This document shows, piece after piece, positions 15,935 through 23,220 of a DNA stretch of 45,019 bases. The position numbers and the translations under genes were made by a program. Numbering within the stretch: position 1 is the first letter of the stretch; each line of letters begins with the position of its first letter. Origin of the DNA: CAZVWH01 sp964631175 (GTDB lineage: Bacteria; Planctomycetota; Phycisphaerae; Sedimentisphaerales; Anaerobacaceae); assembly GCA_964631175.1 (NCBI GenBank), contig CAZVWH010000011.1, positions 1-45,019 of the forward strand. The letters are read 5' to 3'. The notes beneath the pieces were generated by a model that was not told the origin of the DNA, searched no databases, and was given only the letters and a program-made list of their open reading frames with translations.

Positions 15935-16057
15935 GTGTTAAAGATCAGAATCGCTGACTCTTTTATAAACAATAAGACCTTAGGAGTTAATATCATATTG
16001 ACTGTTGTATATTTGTTAGGAATCAGTCTATCCTGGTATGGCTTAAGGGTGCAGTGA
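15935..16057 (+). CDS. Possible 40-residue membrane peptide
   Basis: A GTG at 15935 preceded by GGAGG at five bases opens a 40-codon frame ending at TGA 16057. It has a hydrophobic run GVNIILTVVYLLGISL. An ATG at 15923 in the same frame is an alternative. It lies in the scar region between pyrK and the R-M cassette and may be a small membrane protein or a remnant. No family recognised. Confidence 0.3.
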   Translation: MLKIRIADSFINNKTLGVNIILTVVYLLGISLSWYGLRVQ

Positions 16058-16109
16058 AATTTTGGTTATGATAGAATCAATCAATACATCTGTAGATTTA
16101 ACAGAGATC

Positions 16110-16226
16110 GACGTCCGCAGAGTTGTGTGGTTGAATGCAGAGTTAGCAGTTTAACTGAAACTGTTTACAATCTATGGTAACTGAGTGGAACGGTGTTTAA
16201 TGCGAGAGAGGTTGTATTTAAAAACG
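16110..16226 (+). pseudogene. Decayed second copy of the pyrK 3' end
   Basis: Allowing one lost base near the left edge, this segment reads SCVVECR, then ETVYNLW, a stop, and SGTVFNAREVVFK. It aligns codon by codon to the PyrK C-terminus SCAVECR, ETIYKLC, GPVFDSREVVFNK (15774-15880). The DNA has diverged strongly, so it is not a recent duplication of the adjacent gene. It sits directly in front of the restriction-modification cassette. Just upstream, 16068-16110 could encode INTSVDL, which resembles the PyrD N-terminus (IDTSVDF), but that match is too short to rely on. Confidence 0.75.
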
Positions 16227-16338
16227 TAGCCCTAATCAGCTTCGAGGGCGCGCTGGGCTACCAAATACCCCGCGCTTGTGTATCATGGAATCGTTGACTA
16301 ATATAGAATTAGACGAGCCAAAATAGGAGTGTTTTTTG

Positions 16339-17199
16339 ATGGAAATTTTTGAAAAGAATGGCCGTAAAATAATATATGGTGATGCTATTGAGACGCTTCA
16401 AAATCAAATAGAAGACAGCTCTATAGATTTGATATTTGCTGACCCCCCTTATAACATTGGCAAGAATTTTAACGGTTTAATTGACAAGTGGAAATCGGAA
16501 GAGGAATATCTCAAGTGGAGCTATCAGTGGCTTGATTTATGTATTAGAAAGCTAAAACCTAATGGCAGTTTTTATGTCATGACCTCAACTCAAAACATGC
16601 CTTATTTCGATATCTACCTCCGTAAGCGTATAACTGTTCTTTCACGAATTGTATGGTATTACGATAGTTCGGCTGTTCAGGCAAAAAGATATTATGGTTC
16701 CTTATACGAGCCTATTCTTTTTTGTGTAAAAGACAAAAATAACTATGTATTCAATTCGGATGAAATTCTTGTAGAAGCAAAAACAGGATCTGTAAGAAAG
16801 CTTGTTGACTACCGTAAGCCTATCCCTAAAGTGTACAATTCAAAAAAAGTCCCCGGCAATGTATGGGAAATTCCCAGAGTTCGATATAGGATGGAAGAAT
16901 ACGAAAATCATCCCTCTCAAAAACCTGTAGCATTGCTCGAAAGAATTATAAAGGCAAGCAGTAATGAAGGTGACATTGTTCTGGATCCATTCTCCGGGAC
17001 TTTTACAACTTCCTTTGCAGCAAAGCAGAACAAAAGAAAGTCAATCGGCATAGAGATACAGGAAGAATATGTAAAGGTAGGATTACGAAGGCTTCAAATA
17101 ACAACAGAATATAAAGGTCAACCATTACATAAGGAACGCCGCTCGTTTGAGTCTCATGTACATCAGGAACAAAAAGTGCTGGAGTTTGCAGAAAGCTAA
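16339..17199 (+). CDS. Type II DNA methyltransferase, beta class (adenine-N6 or cytosine-N4)
   Basis: The 286-residue enzyme has the catalytic motif IV DPPYNIG at residues 35-41. The AdoMet-binding motif DPFSGTFTTSFAA is near residue 216, preceded by HPSQKPVALLERII. This order (motif IV first, target region, then motif I) defines the beta group. DPPY is most often found in adenine-N6 enzymes. The start is the ATG at 16339 with AGGAG nine bases upstream; a TTG directly before it is not needed. It protects the host from the endonuclease encoded two bases downstream. The gene is markedly AT-rich against pyrK and pyrD, a sign of transfer. The recognition sequence cannot be read from the sequence. 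Confidence 0.92.
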   Translation: MEIFEKNGRKIIYGDAIETLQNQIEDSSIDLIFADPPYNIGKNFNGLIDKWKSEEEYLKWSYQWLDLCIRKLKPNGSFYVMTSTQNMPYFDIYLRKRITVLSRIVWYYDSSAVQAKRYYGSLYEPILFCVKDKNNYVFNSDEILVEAKTGSVRKLVDYRKPIPKVYNSKKVPGNVWEIPRVRYRMEEYENHPSQKPVALLERIIKASSNEGDIVLDPFSGTFTTSFAAKQNKRKSIGIEIQEEYVKVGLRRLQITTEYKGQPLHKERRSFESHVHQEQKVLEFAES

Positions 17200-17201
17200 A
17201 A

Positions 17202-18338
17202 ATGGAACATGAGTTCACTAAGAAAATTAAGAGTATCCTTGAGGTCAATTTCGGTGGGTTGTCTGACAAGGTTTTTTCTGAAAGTCAAATCATTCAGTAT
17301 TTGAACATTAAAACGAAGTCTGCAAGCAAAGGGTCAAAATCGCGTGGTAGCTTTGCAAATCTGTACGCGATATATGTTTTGGTTGAAGATTACATATCGA
17401 AAGGTTTTCATAAAGGCGGAGATTATTCGGAATACGATGGCGCCATTTTTACAAATCTCTTCAGGAGACAACGGGAATTGCCCTTTGGACAAAAACTTCA
17501 GAATCATGCTTTGAACCATAGGATGAATGAGGAGTTCAAAAAGTATTTTCCTGTTTGCGATTATATCCCTATTCTAAGAAGTCCGGAAACTAATAGATAT
17601 TGGTTTAACGAAAATCTACTAAAGGTTAAAATTGAAGGAAAAGAGCACAACCTTGCAGAAGTGTTAATCCAGATTATCGATAGCTACGTGGAGGCTAAGA
17701 AAAGTGCTTTTGAAAAGTTTATACGTTTCTGCGAAAGTTCTCAAAGCTTAAACAAAAAAGATCTGATTACCTTCATTGCCGGTTTAGTGGAACCGACCGT
17801 TGACGCTCGTGTATTTGAAATAGTAAGTTACAGTATATTGAAATATTATTATCATAATCAAAATATTTACTGGGGATTTGAGATTGACAAAATTCAAGAG
17901 GACAATATTAAACTTTTCAAAACTGGCCGTACCAATGCAAATGATGGAGGAATTGACTTTGTTATGAAACCGCTTGGGCGGTTCTTCCAAGTGACCGAGA
18001 CTGTTGATGTAAACAAATATTTTCTTGACATCGATAAAATCGAAAAATATCCAATAACGTTTGTGATAAAATCATCAGAATCGGTTCCAATCTTAAAGGA
18101 CAAGATACAAAAGCAAGCTGAGAGGCAATATTCAGTAAAAAAGATTGTCTCACGCTATATGGCCTGCATCGAGGAGATAATTAATATACCGATCCTTCTC
18201 GATAGGTTTCGCGAGGCGGTTAATCAGAACTATCTAGAAGATATTTTGGCCGAAATTATTCAGCAAAGTAAAGTGGAATTCAGTTACGAAGACGATTACG
18301 ACATAAGCGATTATGAGGAATTTAACATCCTCGAATGA
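17202..18338 (+). CDS. Probable cognate type II restriction endonuclease
   Basis: This 378-residue AT-rich gene starts two bases after the methyltransferase stop. Most of the protein is helical with no family that I recognise with certainty. Residues about 240-265 (TGRTNANDGGIDFVM, then LGRFFQVTE) look like a PD-(D/E)XK-type core, with an Asp in GGIDF and a Gln/Glu-containing strand afterwards. The tail is strongly acidic. Position and co-orientation with the methyltransferase make it the restriction partner. An independent toxin-like role is less likely. The target site is unknown. Confidence 0.75.
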   Translation: MEHEFTKKIKSILEVNFGGLSDKVFSESQIIQYLNIKTKSASKGSKSRGSFANLYAIYVLVEDYISKGFHKGGDYSEYDGAIFTNLFRRQRELPFGQKLQNHALNHRMNEEFKKYFPVCDYIPILRSPETNRYWFNENLLKVKIEGKEHNLAEVLIQIIDSYVEAKKSAFEKFIRFCESSQSLNKKDLITFIAGLVEPTVDARVFEIVSYSILKYYYHNQNIYWGFEIDKIQEDNIKLFKTGRTNANDGGIDFVMKPLGRFFQVTETVDVNKYFLDIDKIEKYPITFVIKSSESVPILKDKIQKQAERQYSVKKIVSRYMACIEEIINIPILLDRFREAVNQNYLEDILAEIIQQSKVEFSYEDDYDISDYEEFNILE

Positions 18339-18374
18339 AATAGCATTTTATGATACAATTTGGGTTAACTTTAA

Positions 18375-19313
18375 TTGAACAAAAACATAGACACTTCGGT
18401 AGATTTTGCGGGGATTCGGTTGGCGAATCCGGTCTTTACTGCGTCGGGGACGTGTGGGTATGCCGATGAACTGGCTGATTTTTTGGATATAAATCAGCTC
18501 GGCGGATTTATCACCAAAAGTATCACCGTAAAGCCGAGAAAAGGCCATGCCACGCCCAGGATTGTTGAAACCGATGCAGGAATGCTCAACGCAATCGGAT
18601 TGGCTAACGTCGGACTTGATAAATTCATCGAAGAGAAATTACCTATCCTTGAAAAGCTAAGCGTGCCGGTGTTTGTGAACGTAGCCGGTGAGACTATCAG
18701 CGAATATGTCACTGTAGCGCAGCGCCTGGCTACAGAGTCGGCTATAGCCGGCTTTGAGCTAAACATTAGCTGTCCTAACGTCGAGCGAGGCGGAATCACA
18801 TTCGGAACCGACCCGGCTCAAGTGACAGAAATTACTTCCGCAGTCAAAAAAGCTGTTAACGAAAAGGTCTTAATGGTCAAGCTGTCCCCTACCGTTACCG
18901 ACATCAGCGTAATTGCACGAGCGGCCGTTGAGGCCGGCGCGGATGCACTCAGTTTGATAAACACCTTTACCGCGATGGTTATAGATGTTGAAGCACGCAA
19001 GCCGGTTCTTGCTAATAAGACCGGCGGTCTGTCAGGCCCGGCAATAAAGCCGATAGCGGTCTATTTAATTAATAAAGTATATAATGAGGTCACCAAAGAC
19101 CGCGGAATACCAATCCTTGGTATGGGCGGAATCAGGACCGCTTCCGATGCTATTGAATTTATCGTTGCGGGCGCTTCTGCCGTTGCCGTCGGCACAGCAA
19201 CTTTTCTCGAGCCTGGATGTGCGGTAAAAATCATTGAAGGTATAAAAAAATACTGTGCTCGCAAAGGCGTCGCGAGCGTTAAAGAGCTGGTCGGCTCGCT
19301 TAAAGACTGGTAA
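18375..19313 (+). CDS. pyrD: Dihydroorotate dehydrogenase, class 1B catalytic subunit
   Basis: This FMN TIM-barrel enzyme oxidises dihydroorotate to orotate and passes electrons to PyrK. The N-terminus FAGIRLANPVFTASGTCGY is followed by the active-site loop NISCPNVERGG, in which Cys (about residue 133) is the class 1B base. FMN-binding segments are VKLSPTVTDI, INTFTAM, NKTGGLSGPAI and ILGMGGIRTASDA. The only available start is a TTG at 18375, without ribosome site. The restriction gene ends 36 bases upstream, so the native leader was probably lost when the R-M cassette separated pyrK and pyrD. Length of 312 is normal. Confidence 0.93.
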   Translation: MNKNIDTSVDFAGIRLANPVFTASGTCGYADELADFLDINQLGGFITKSITVKPRKGHATPRIVETDAGMLNAIGLANVGLDKFIEEKLPILEKLSVPVFVNVAGETISEYVTVAQRLATESAIAGFELNISCPNVERGGITFGTDPAQVTEITSAVKKAVNEKVLMVKLSPTVTDISVIARAAVEAGADALSLINTFTAMVIDVEARKPVLANKTGGLSGPAIKPIAVYLINKVYNEVTKDRGIPILGMGGIRTASDAIEFIVAGASAVAVGTATFLEPGCAVKIIEGIKKYCARKGVASVKELVGSLKDW

Positions 19314-19413
19314 TTGGTAACCGGCAATTGGTTGAATAATCACAAATTTTCAAACGTCTTGAGCAGCCAAGGCAATCAGACCACTACCACCCATCATTTC
19401 AGAAAAACAAAAA

Positions 19414-20298
19414 TCAAGGACATGATTTCTCAAACTCACTTGACCAATCCCACTTACACCATTGTTCTGTTTGTTTCTTGAATTCATTCAATTGGGCAAG
19501 CAGACCTGGTATATTTTCCTGTGATACTAACGGTTTATCTAAATTCTCCAAAACATCCTGTATATTTCCTGCTAAAAAACTCATCCTACCGTCAAAGAAT
19601 ATATTCTGTGCTATGAAGTTTGCTGTTTTGCATATTATTTCGTGAGCCTTAGAAATTTTGCGCAATGTAATTTTCATATCTTTCAAATCCTTTCCGTCTC
19701 TACTTTTATTAGTAGCAGCATGTGCAACAAATTTATTCCGATATTTTTTTATATCCTTTAGCTCAACAGTCTCAAGCCGTTTCTCAATCCAATCAATTAC
19801 ACACTTTCTAATCATGTCTGAAGGTTGCCTCTGACTCCCAGACGGAATATTAGCCAAAAGATCCATCTGTTTATGCATCAATTCTGCAAATGCGTATGAT
19901 TGGTTAAAGGTCCCCGAACCTGATATTGTCAAACTATTTTCGTAATCATACGGAAGGTTTAGAGAATCTAATATATCCTTGCGTGTAAGGCAAAGGCAAT
20001 TTTCCTTAATATCACTTACTAAACGTCTTAAAGAAATAACATCGTTGCTTTTGTCGAGCAGCCGCATGATAGCATTGGTTTGTGTCTCAAAATGGGTGGT
20101 GAATACAAAATTCCAAAAAGCCCAGTTTGGCAGTTCTTTATTGCTATTACGAGATAATGAAAAATTATGTACTTGTTTTAAAATCTCAAATATCGCCGCA
20201 TACCACATCATGCTGTAAATCTGATTTATAATCGAATTTTCATCACCGCCGTTCCACCAGTCTTTCCACATTTGGAATTTTTCTTTAAAGCCGCACAT
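19414..20298 (-). CDS. HEPN-domain protein resembling AbiU2
   Basis: The roughly 294-residue protein is all-helical. It carries the HEPN ribonuclease motif R-X5-H in YRNKFVAHAA (Arg187, His193), preceded by a long helix DWIEKRLETVELKDIKK. The N-terminal half has the YAAIFEILKQVHNFSLSR and RLLDKSNDVISLRRLV helices common in AbiU2-like proteins, which are linked to abortive infection. The start is the ATG at 20298 with GGGGGA seven bases upstream; the frame stays open to a TTG at 20313. It stands alone, convergent with pyrD. Low GC suggests acquisition. AbiU2 assignment is by resemblance; the HEPN motif is clear. Confidence 0.65.
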   Translation of the reverse strand: MCGFKEKFQMWKDWWNGGDENSIINQIYSMMWYAAIFEILKQVHNFSLSRNSNKELPNWAFWNFVFTTHFETQTNAIMRLLDKSNDVISLRRLVSDIKENCLCLTRKDILDSLNLPYDYENSLTISGSGTFNQSYAFAELMHKQMDLLANIPSGSQRQPSDMIRKCVIDWIEKRLETVELKDIKKYRNKFVAHAATNKSRDGKDLKDMKITLRKISKAHEIICKTANFIAQNIFFDGRMSFLAGNIQDVLENLDKPLVSQENIPGLLAQLNEFKKQTEQWCKWDWSSEFEKSCP

Positions 20299-20631
20299 TA
20301 TCAAATCCCCCAAATTACTTTATATATTGATATAATAAGTTTACACTGGATGTAACTCTCGCTTATAAAGTATATCGTCAATTTTTACAGGATTATTAAC
20401 TTACTGTCAGAGTGATGACCGGCAGTCTTAAAGCTGTAGGCTTTGGGGATGGTTTTCTTCTCGACAAAACACATACTGTGCTAAGAACACCGTACCTACA
20501 TAAACGCGGCACGCACCCCCAAGCCGACTCCAATCAAAATTGTAGTTGATGTTTTAAGGGAATTGAGATATTTTGTGCGCATCGTGCGGACAGGCAGAGA
20601 AGCCGAAATCGTAGGATTTGAGTGATAAGAA

Positions 20632-20705
20632 CCCCGCGTAAAACGCGGGGCTAAATATCTCTCGATCCTGCTCAAGACAGGTTTAGCCCGTAGTTTTACT
20701 ACGGG
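20632..20705. repeat. Inverted pair of REP hairpins upstream of the 20724 gene
   Basis: Stem CCCCGCG/CGCGGGG (20632-20650) is followed by CTAAAT. The mirrored unit, TTTAG plus stem CCCGTAG/CTACGGG, is at 20682-20705. The tails face each other as in the other pairs. A short-element copy (CGATCCTGCTCAAGACAGG, 20663-20681) sits between the two tails. The rest of the gap 20299-20631 shows no convincing gene. Confidence 0.8.
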
Positions 20706-20723
20706 TTTTCTGAGAAAAAATAA

Positions 20724-21026
20724 ATGGAAACTCTTAAGCTATTACGTGATTATTTCCCAACAGCGGTTTTTACCGGCAAGTGTCTGGTCTTTATAAGCGA
20801 GGACTGGCGTGTTGAGCTTACCGAGCATAAAGACAGCGATTTTAGCAAGTCGAGCGATGAGCCTTCTGTTATACGTGTCCGAATCTTTAAAAAAGCGCTT
20901 AATGGCGAGTTTGTGCCGGGCCATTATGAGGACTTCCAGCTTGCCTCACTCGGTGAGCTGGCCGAGCAAATTGAAAAGTACGTACAATTAGCAGTTGGCG
21001 CCAATCTGCGAGAAAATATTGAGTAA
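20724..21026 (+). CDS. Conserved-looking hypothetical protein
   Basis: The 100-residue soluble protein has no signal peptide and no motif I recognise. It has strands around VFTGKCLVFISEDWRVEL and VIRVRIFKKA and a C-terminal helix LGELAEQIEKYVQLAV, suggesting a small alpha/beta fold. Codon use matches the neighbours. It starts 19 bases after the REP pair and precedes yggU by 53 bases on the same strand. The lack of strong overlapping frames supports it as a real gene. Confidence 0.6.
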   Translation: METLKLLRDYFPTAVFTGKCLVFISEDWRVELTEHKDSDFSKSSDEPSVIRVRIFKKALNGEFVPGHYEDFQLASLGELAEQIEKYVQLAVGANLRENIE

Positions 21027-21079
21027 TACGCACTTAAATTTTCTTCTTTGTATTCATTCCGGCTGCTACAATCTAATCA

Positions 21080-21379
21080 ATGGCCGCTTTAGCTATTCGA
21101 AAAGTTGACGAGGGGGTAGTCTTCGCAGTAAAAATCGTGCCCGGCAGCAATTCACCAACACGAATCAGCGGCTTGCTCGGTGAGATGTTAAAGATTAAGG
21201 TTGCAGCTCCGCCGGAAAAAGGAAAGGCAAACCGGTGCTTAATCGACTTTTTAGCAGGCCAATTAGGCATGGAAAAAAAAGCCGTTAGTATAATCTCGGG
21301 CAAAACCAACCCGATTAAGAGCGTGCAGATTTTGGGCATGTCACCTGAGGTGCTATTACGAAAACTGAACCTGTCCTGA
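21080..21379 (+). CDS. DUF167/YggU family protein
   Basis: The 99-residue protein shows the YggU pattern. It has VVFAVKIVPGSNSPTRISG, then LKIKVAAPPEKGKANRCLIDFLA, then ISGKTNPIKSVQI. The family is widespread, of alpha/beta fold, with no established biochemical role. The stop codon lies inside a CCTGTCCTGAGCAAAGTCGA short element (21370-21392), so the last residues are encoded by the repeat. It is followed by the MATE gene after 39 bases. Confidence 0.88.
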   Translation: MAALAIRKVDEGVVFAVKIVPGSNSPTRISGLLGEMLKIKVAAPPEKGKANRCLIDFLAGQLGMEKKAVSIISGKTNPIKSVQILGMSPEVLLRKLNLS

Positions 21380-21392
21380 GCAAAGTCGAGGG
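21370..21392 (+). repeat. CCTGTCCTGAGC..GTCGAGG short element at the yggU stop
   Basis: CCTGTCCTGAGCAAAGTCGA plus GGG is the closest copy to the consensus. The TGA inside CCTGAGC serves as the yggU stop codon. Confidence 0.65.
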
Positions 21393-21418
21393 TTCTGGAT
21401 AATCCAAACTATTAGCTA

Positions 21419-22837
21419 ATGACTGACAAAGCAACATTGGAGATTCAAGATCAGATAGACGCCACTTCGCTGAGCTATATGCTCAAATTAGCGACTCCGG
21501 TTATCGTGACGACCATATCGTTTACTGTTATGCAGTTCGTGGATAGATTCATGGTTTCACGGCTGGGTACGGATGCGTTGGCAGCCATTCTGCCGGCTCA
21601 ATTTGTAAGCTTTGTGCCTGTAAGCTTTGCCATGGGGGCAATCATGATACTCAACACCTTTGTAAGTCAGAGCTTGGGCAGAGGCGCCAAAGCAGACTGC
21701 TCAAATTATTTCTGGCAGGTGTTGTATATAAGCCTTGCATATTTTGTAATTGTCCTGGTGATTATGTGGCCGGCTGCACCGTGGATATTCAGAGCTATGG
21801 GACAGCCGGCTGCGGTTGCTAAACTGGAGGTTGTGTATTTTCGAATCATGCTCTACGCCCATTTGCTGGTAATGATCAGCCACGCCGGCAGCGGATTCTT
21901 TATGGGCATACATCGGCCGATTATTAACATGTACGCATCGTTATGTGGGCAGGTAGTCAACGTGGTGGCAAACTATGTTTTAATTTTCGGTAAATTGGGT
22001 TTCCCAGAGATGGGAATTGCAGGTGCGGGCTGGGGAACATTTATCGGGTTAAGTATCACCACCGTCATAGGTTTAGCTGTGTTTTTAGGCAACAACAACC
22101 ACGCGACCTTTAAATCCAGGAGTACTTTGAATATAGACTTCGGCAAGATGTATGATTTATTGAAGATTGGACTTCCCGCTGGATTTGGATTGATGGTAAA
22201 CGTGGCGATTTGGGGAGTGATTCTGGCCGGATTGGTAGGGAAAATCGATGGCAAAGAAGCGCTGGCTGCCACGAGCGTAGCGCTATCATACGCTAGCTTC
22301 TCCACTATGCCGGTTGTGGGAATAGCGACAGCTCTAACCGCAGCGGTAGGAAAGACAATCGGCCAGAGCAAAAAGAATCTGGTAGCAAAACAAACCAATA
22401 TTTGCATGAGAGTAGCATTGATCTACATGGGTTTGGTAGGGCTATGCTTTTTTCTATTTAGAGATGCTCTAATGACCTTTTGGTCATCGGATGCTAAAGT
22501 AAAAGAGATTGGCGTTAATATTTTGATCTGTGCCGCAATATATCAGGTTTTTCATGCCGCACGCATTATTTATGGCGGCTCCCTGCAGGGAGCAGGCGAT
22601 ACGATTTGGCTGGCGATTATTTCAGCAGCGGCTTCAATGGTGGTGTTAGGACTTGGTGGTTTGCTTATAGTCATTTTTTTCCCATCTCTTGAGTCCTTGG
22701 GACCGTGGATTGCTGCAACATTAAGTGTCATTGTAGCAGGAATTGCTAACCGCTGGAGATTCAAGAGTAACAAATGGATGGAAATAGATTTATTCAAACG
22801 CCGCGAGCTTGGTGTACCCACTGAGATCGAGATTTAG
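21419..22837 (+). CDS. MATE family multidrug/toxin exporter
   Basis: The 472-residue membrane protein has twelve predicted spans in two pseudo-repeats. The MATE features are a first repeat beginning LKLATPVIVTTISFTVMQFVDRFMVSRLG and a second beginning LLKIGLPAGFGLMVNVAIW. GGSLQGAGDT, typical of the second repeat, follows. MATE proteins export organic cations or other compounds in exchange for sodium or protons across the inner membrane. The substrate is not readable. The start is the ATG at 21419. The gap after it, 22838-23220, contains no recognisable gene; a diverged short element lies near 22918-22942. Confidence 0.92.
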   Translation: MTDKATLEIQDQIDATSLSYMLKLATPVIVTTISFTVMQFVDRFMVSRLGTDALAAILPAQFVSFVPVSFAMGAIMILNTFVSQSLGRGAKADCSNYFWQVLYISLAYFVIVLVIMWPAAPWIFRAMGQPAAVAKLEVVYFRIMLYAHLLVMISHAGSGFFMGIHRPIINMYASLCGQVVNVVANYVLIFGKLGFPEMGIAGAGWGTFIGLSITTVIGLAVFLGNNNHATFKSRSTLNIDFGKMYDLLKIGLPAGFGLMVNVAIWGVILAGLVGKIDGKEALAATSVALSYASFSTMPVVGIATALTAAVGKTIGQSKKNLVAKQTNICMRVALIYMGLVGLCFFLFRDALMTFWSSDAKVKEIGVNILICAAIYQVFHAARIIYGGSLQGAGDTIWLAIISAAASMVVLGLGGLLIVIFFPSLESLGPWIAATLSVIVAGIANRWRFKSNKWMEIDLFKRRELGVPTEIEI

Positions 22838-23220
22838 ACAGCAGCTACACTATTTCCGGATCACATCGCTATACAAGATGTAACCGACAATAATCCGCCG
22901 AGGCGGACTGAGCATATCCTTCGACCATAAGGCTCAGGCACTAAGGAAGCTCGCCGAAGTCAAGACGGGCTTCTGTCGGCATTAAAAATAAGTTGATAAA
23001 AATAAGCTTAAGATTTAAACTATAGAATAATGATTTGTCCGGTTCGGGCTATTATCAGCCTAATAATCCTGGAAAAAGACAAAATAGAGAGAAGCTATCT
23101 GCCGATAAGACTCGCAGACAGGAACGCCTATCGGAGCATCGTATATTATTTCGGCTTTTGCCGCGGAAGAGGTTTTACGATAGCAATAGAAGCAAGTGAT
23201 TGAGCACAACCGGAGGATTA
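22838..23220. other. Gene-free stretch before the transglutaminase-TPR gene
   Basis: No open frame of note was seen on either strand. It contains a diverged short element (CCTTCGACCATAAGGCTCAGG, near 22918-22938). It probably holds the promoter and leader of the gene at 23221, but no convincing -35/-10 pair was found. Confidence 0.5.

Noticed and set aside
16294..16325. TTGACT promoter for the R-M cassette
   Set aside because: The -35 match is good but no acceptable -10 lies at the proper distance.
20485..20625. 46-codon open stretch ending VRIVRTGREAEIVGFE
   Set aside because: It reads like protein but has no start codon or ribosome site and no recognised family; too short to claim as a gene or a remnant.
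21973..22407. 144-codon antisense frame inside the MATE gene
   Set aside because: No motif or ribosome site, fully overlapped by a clear membrane protein.
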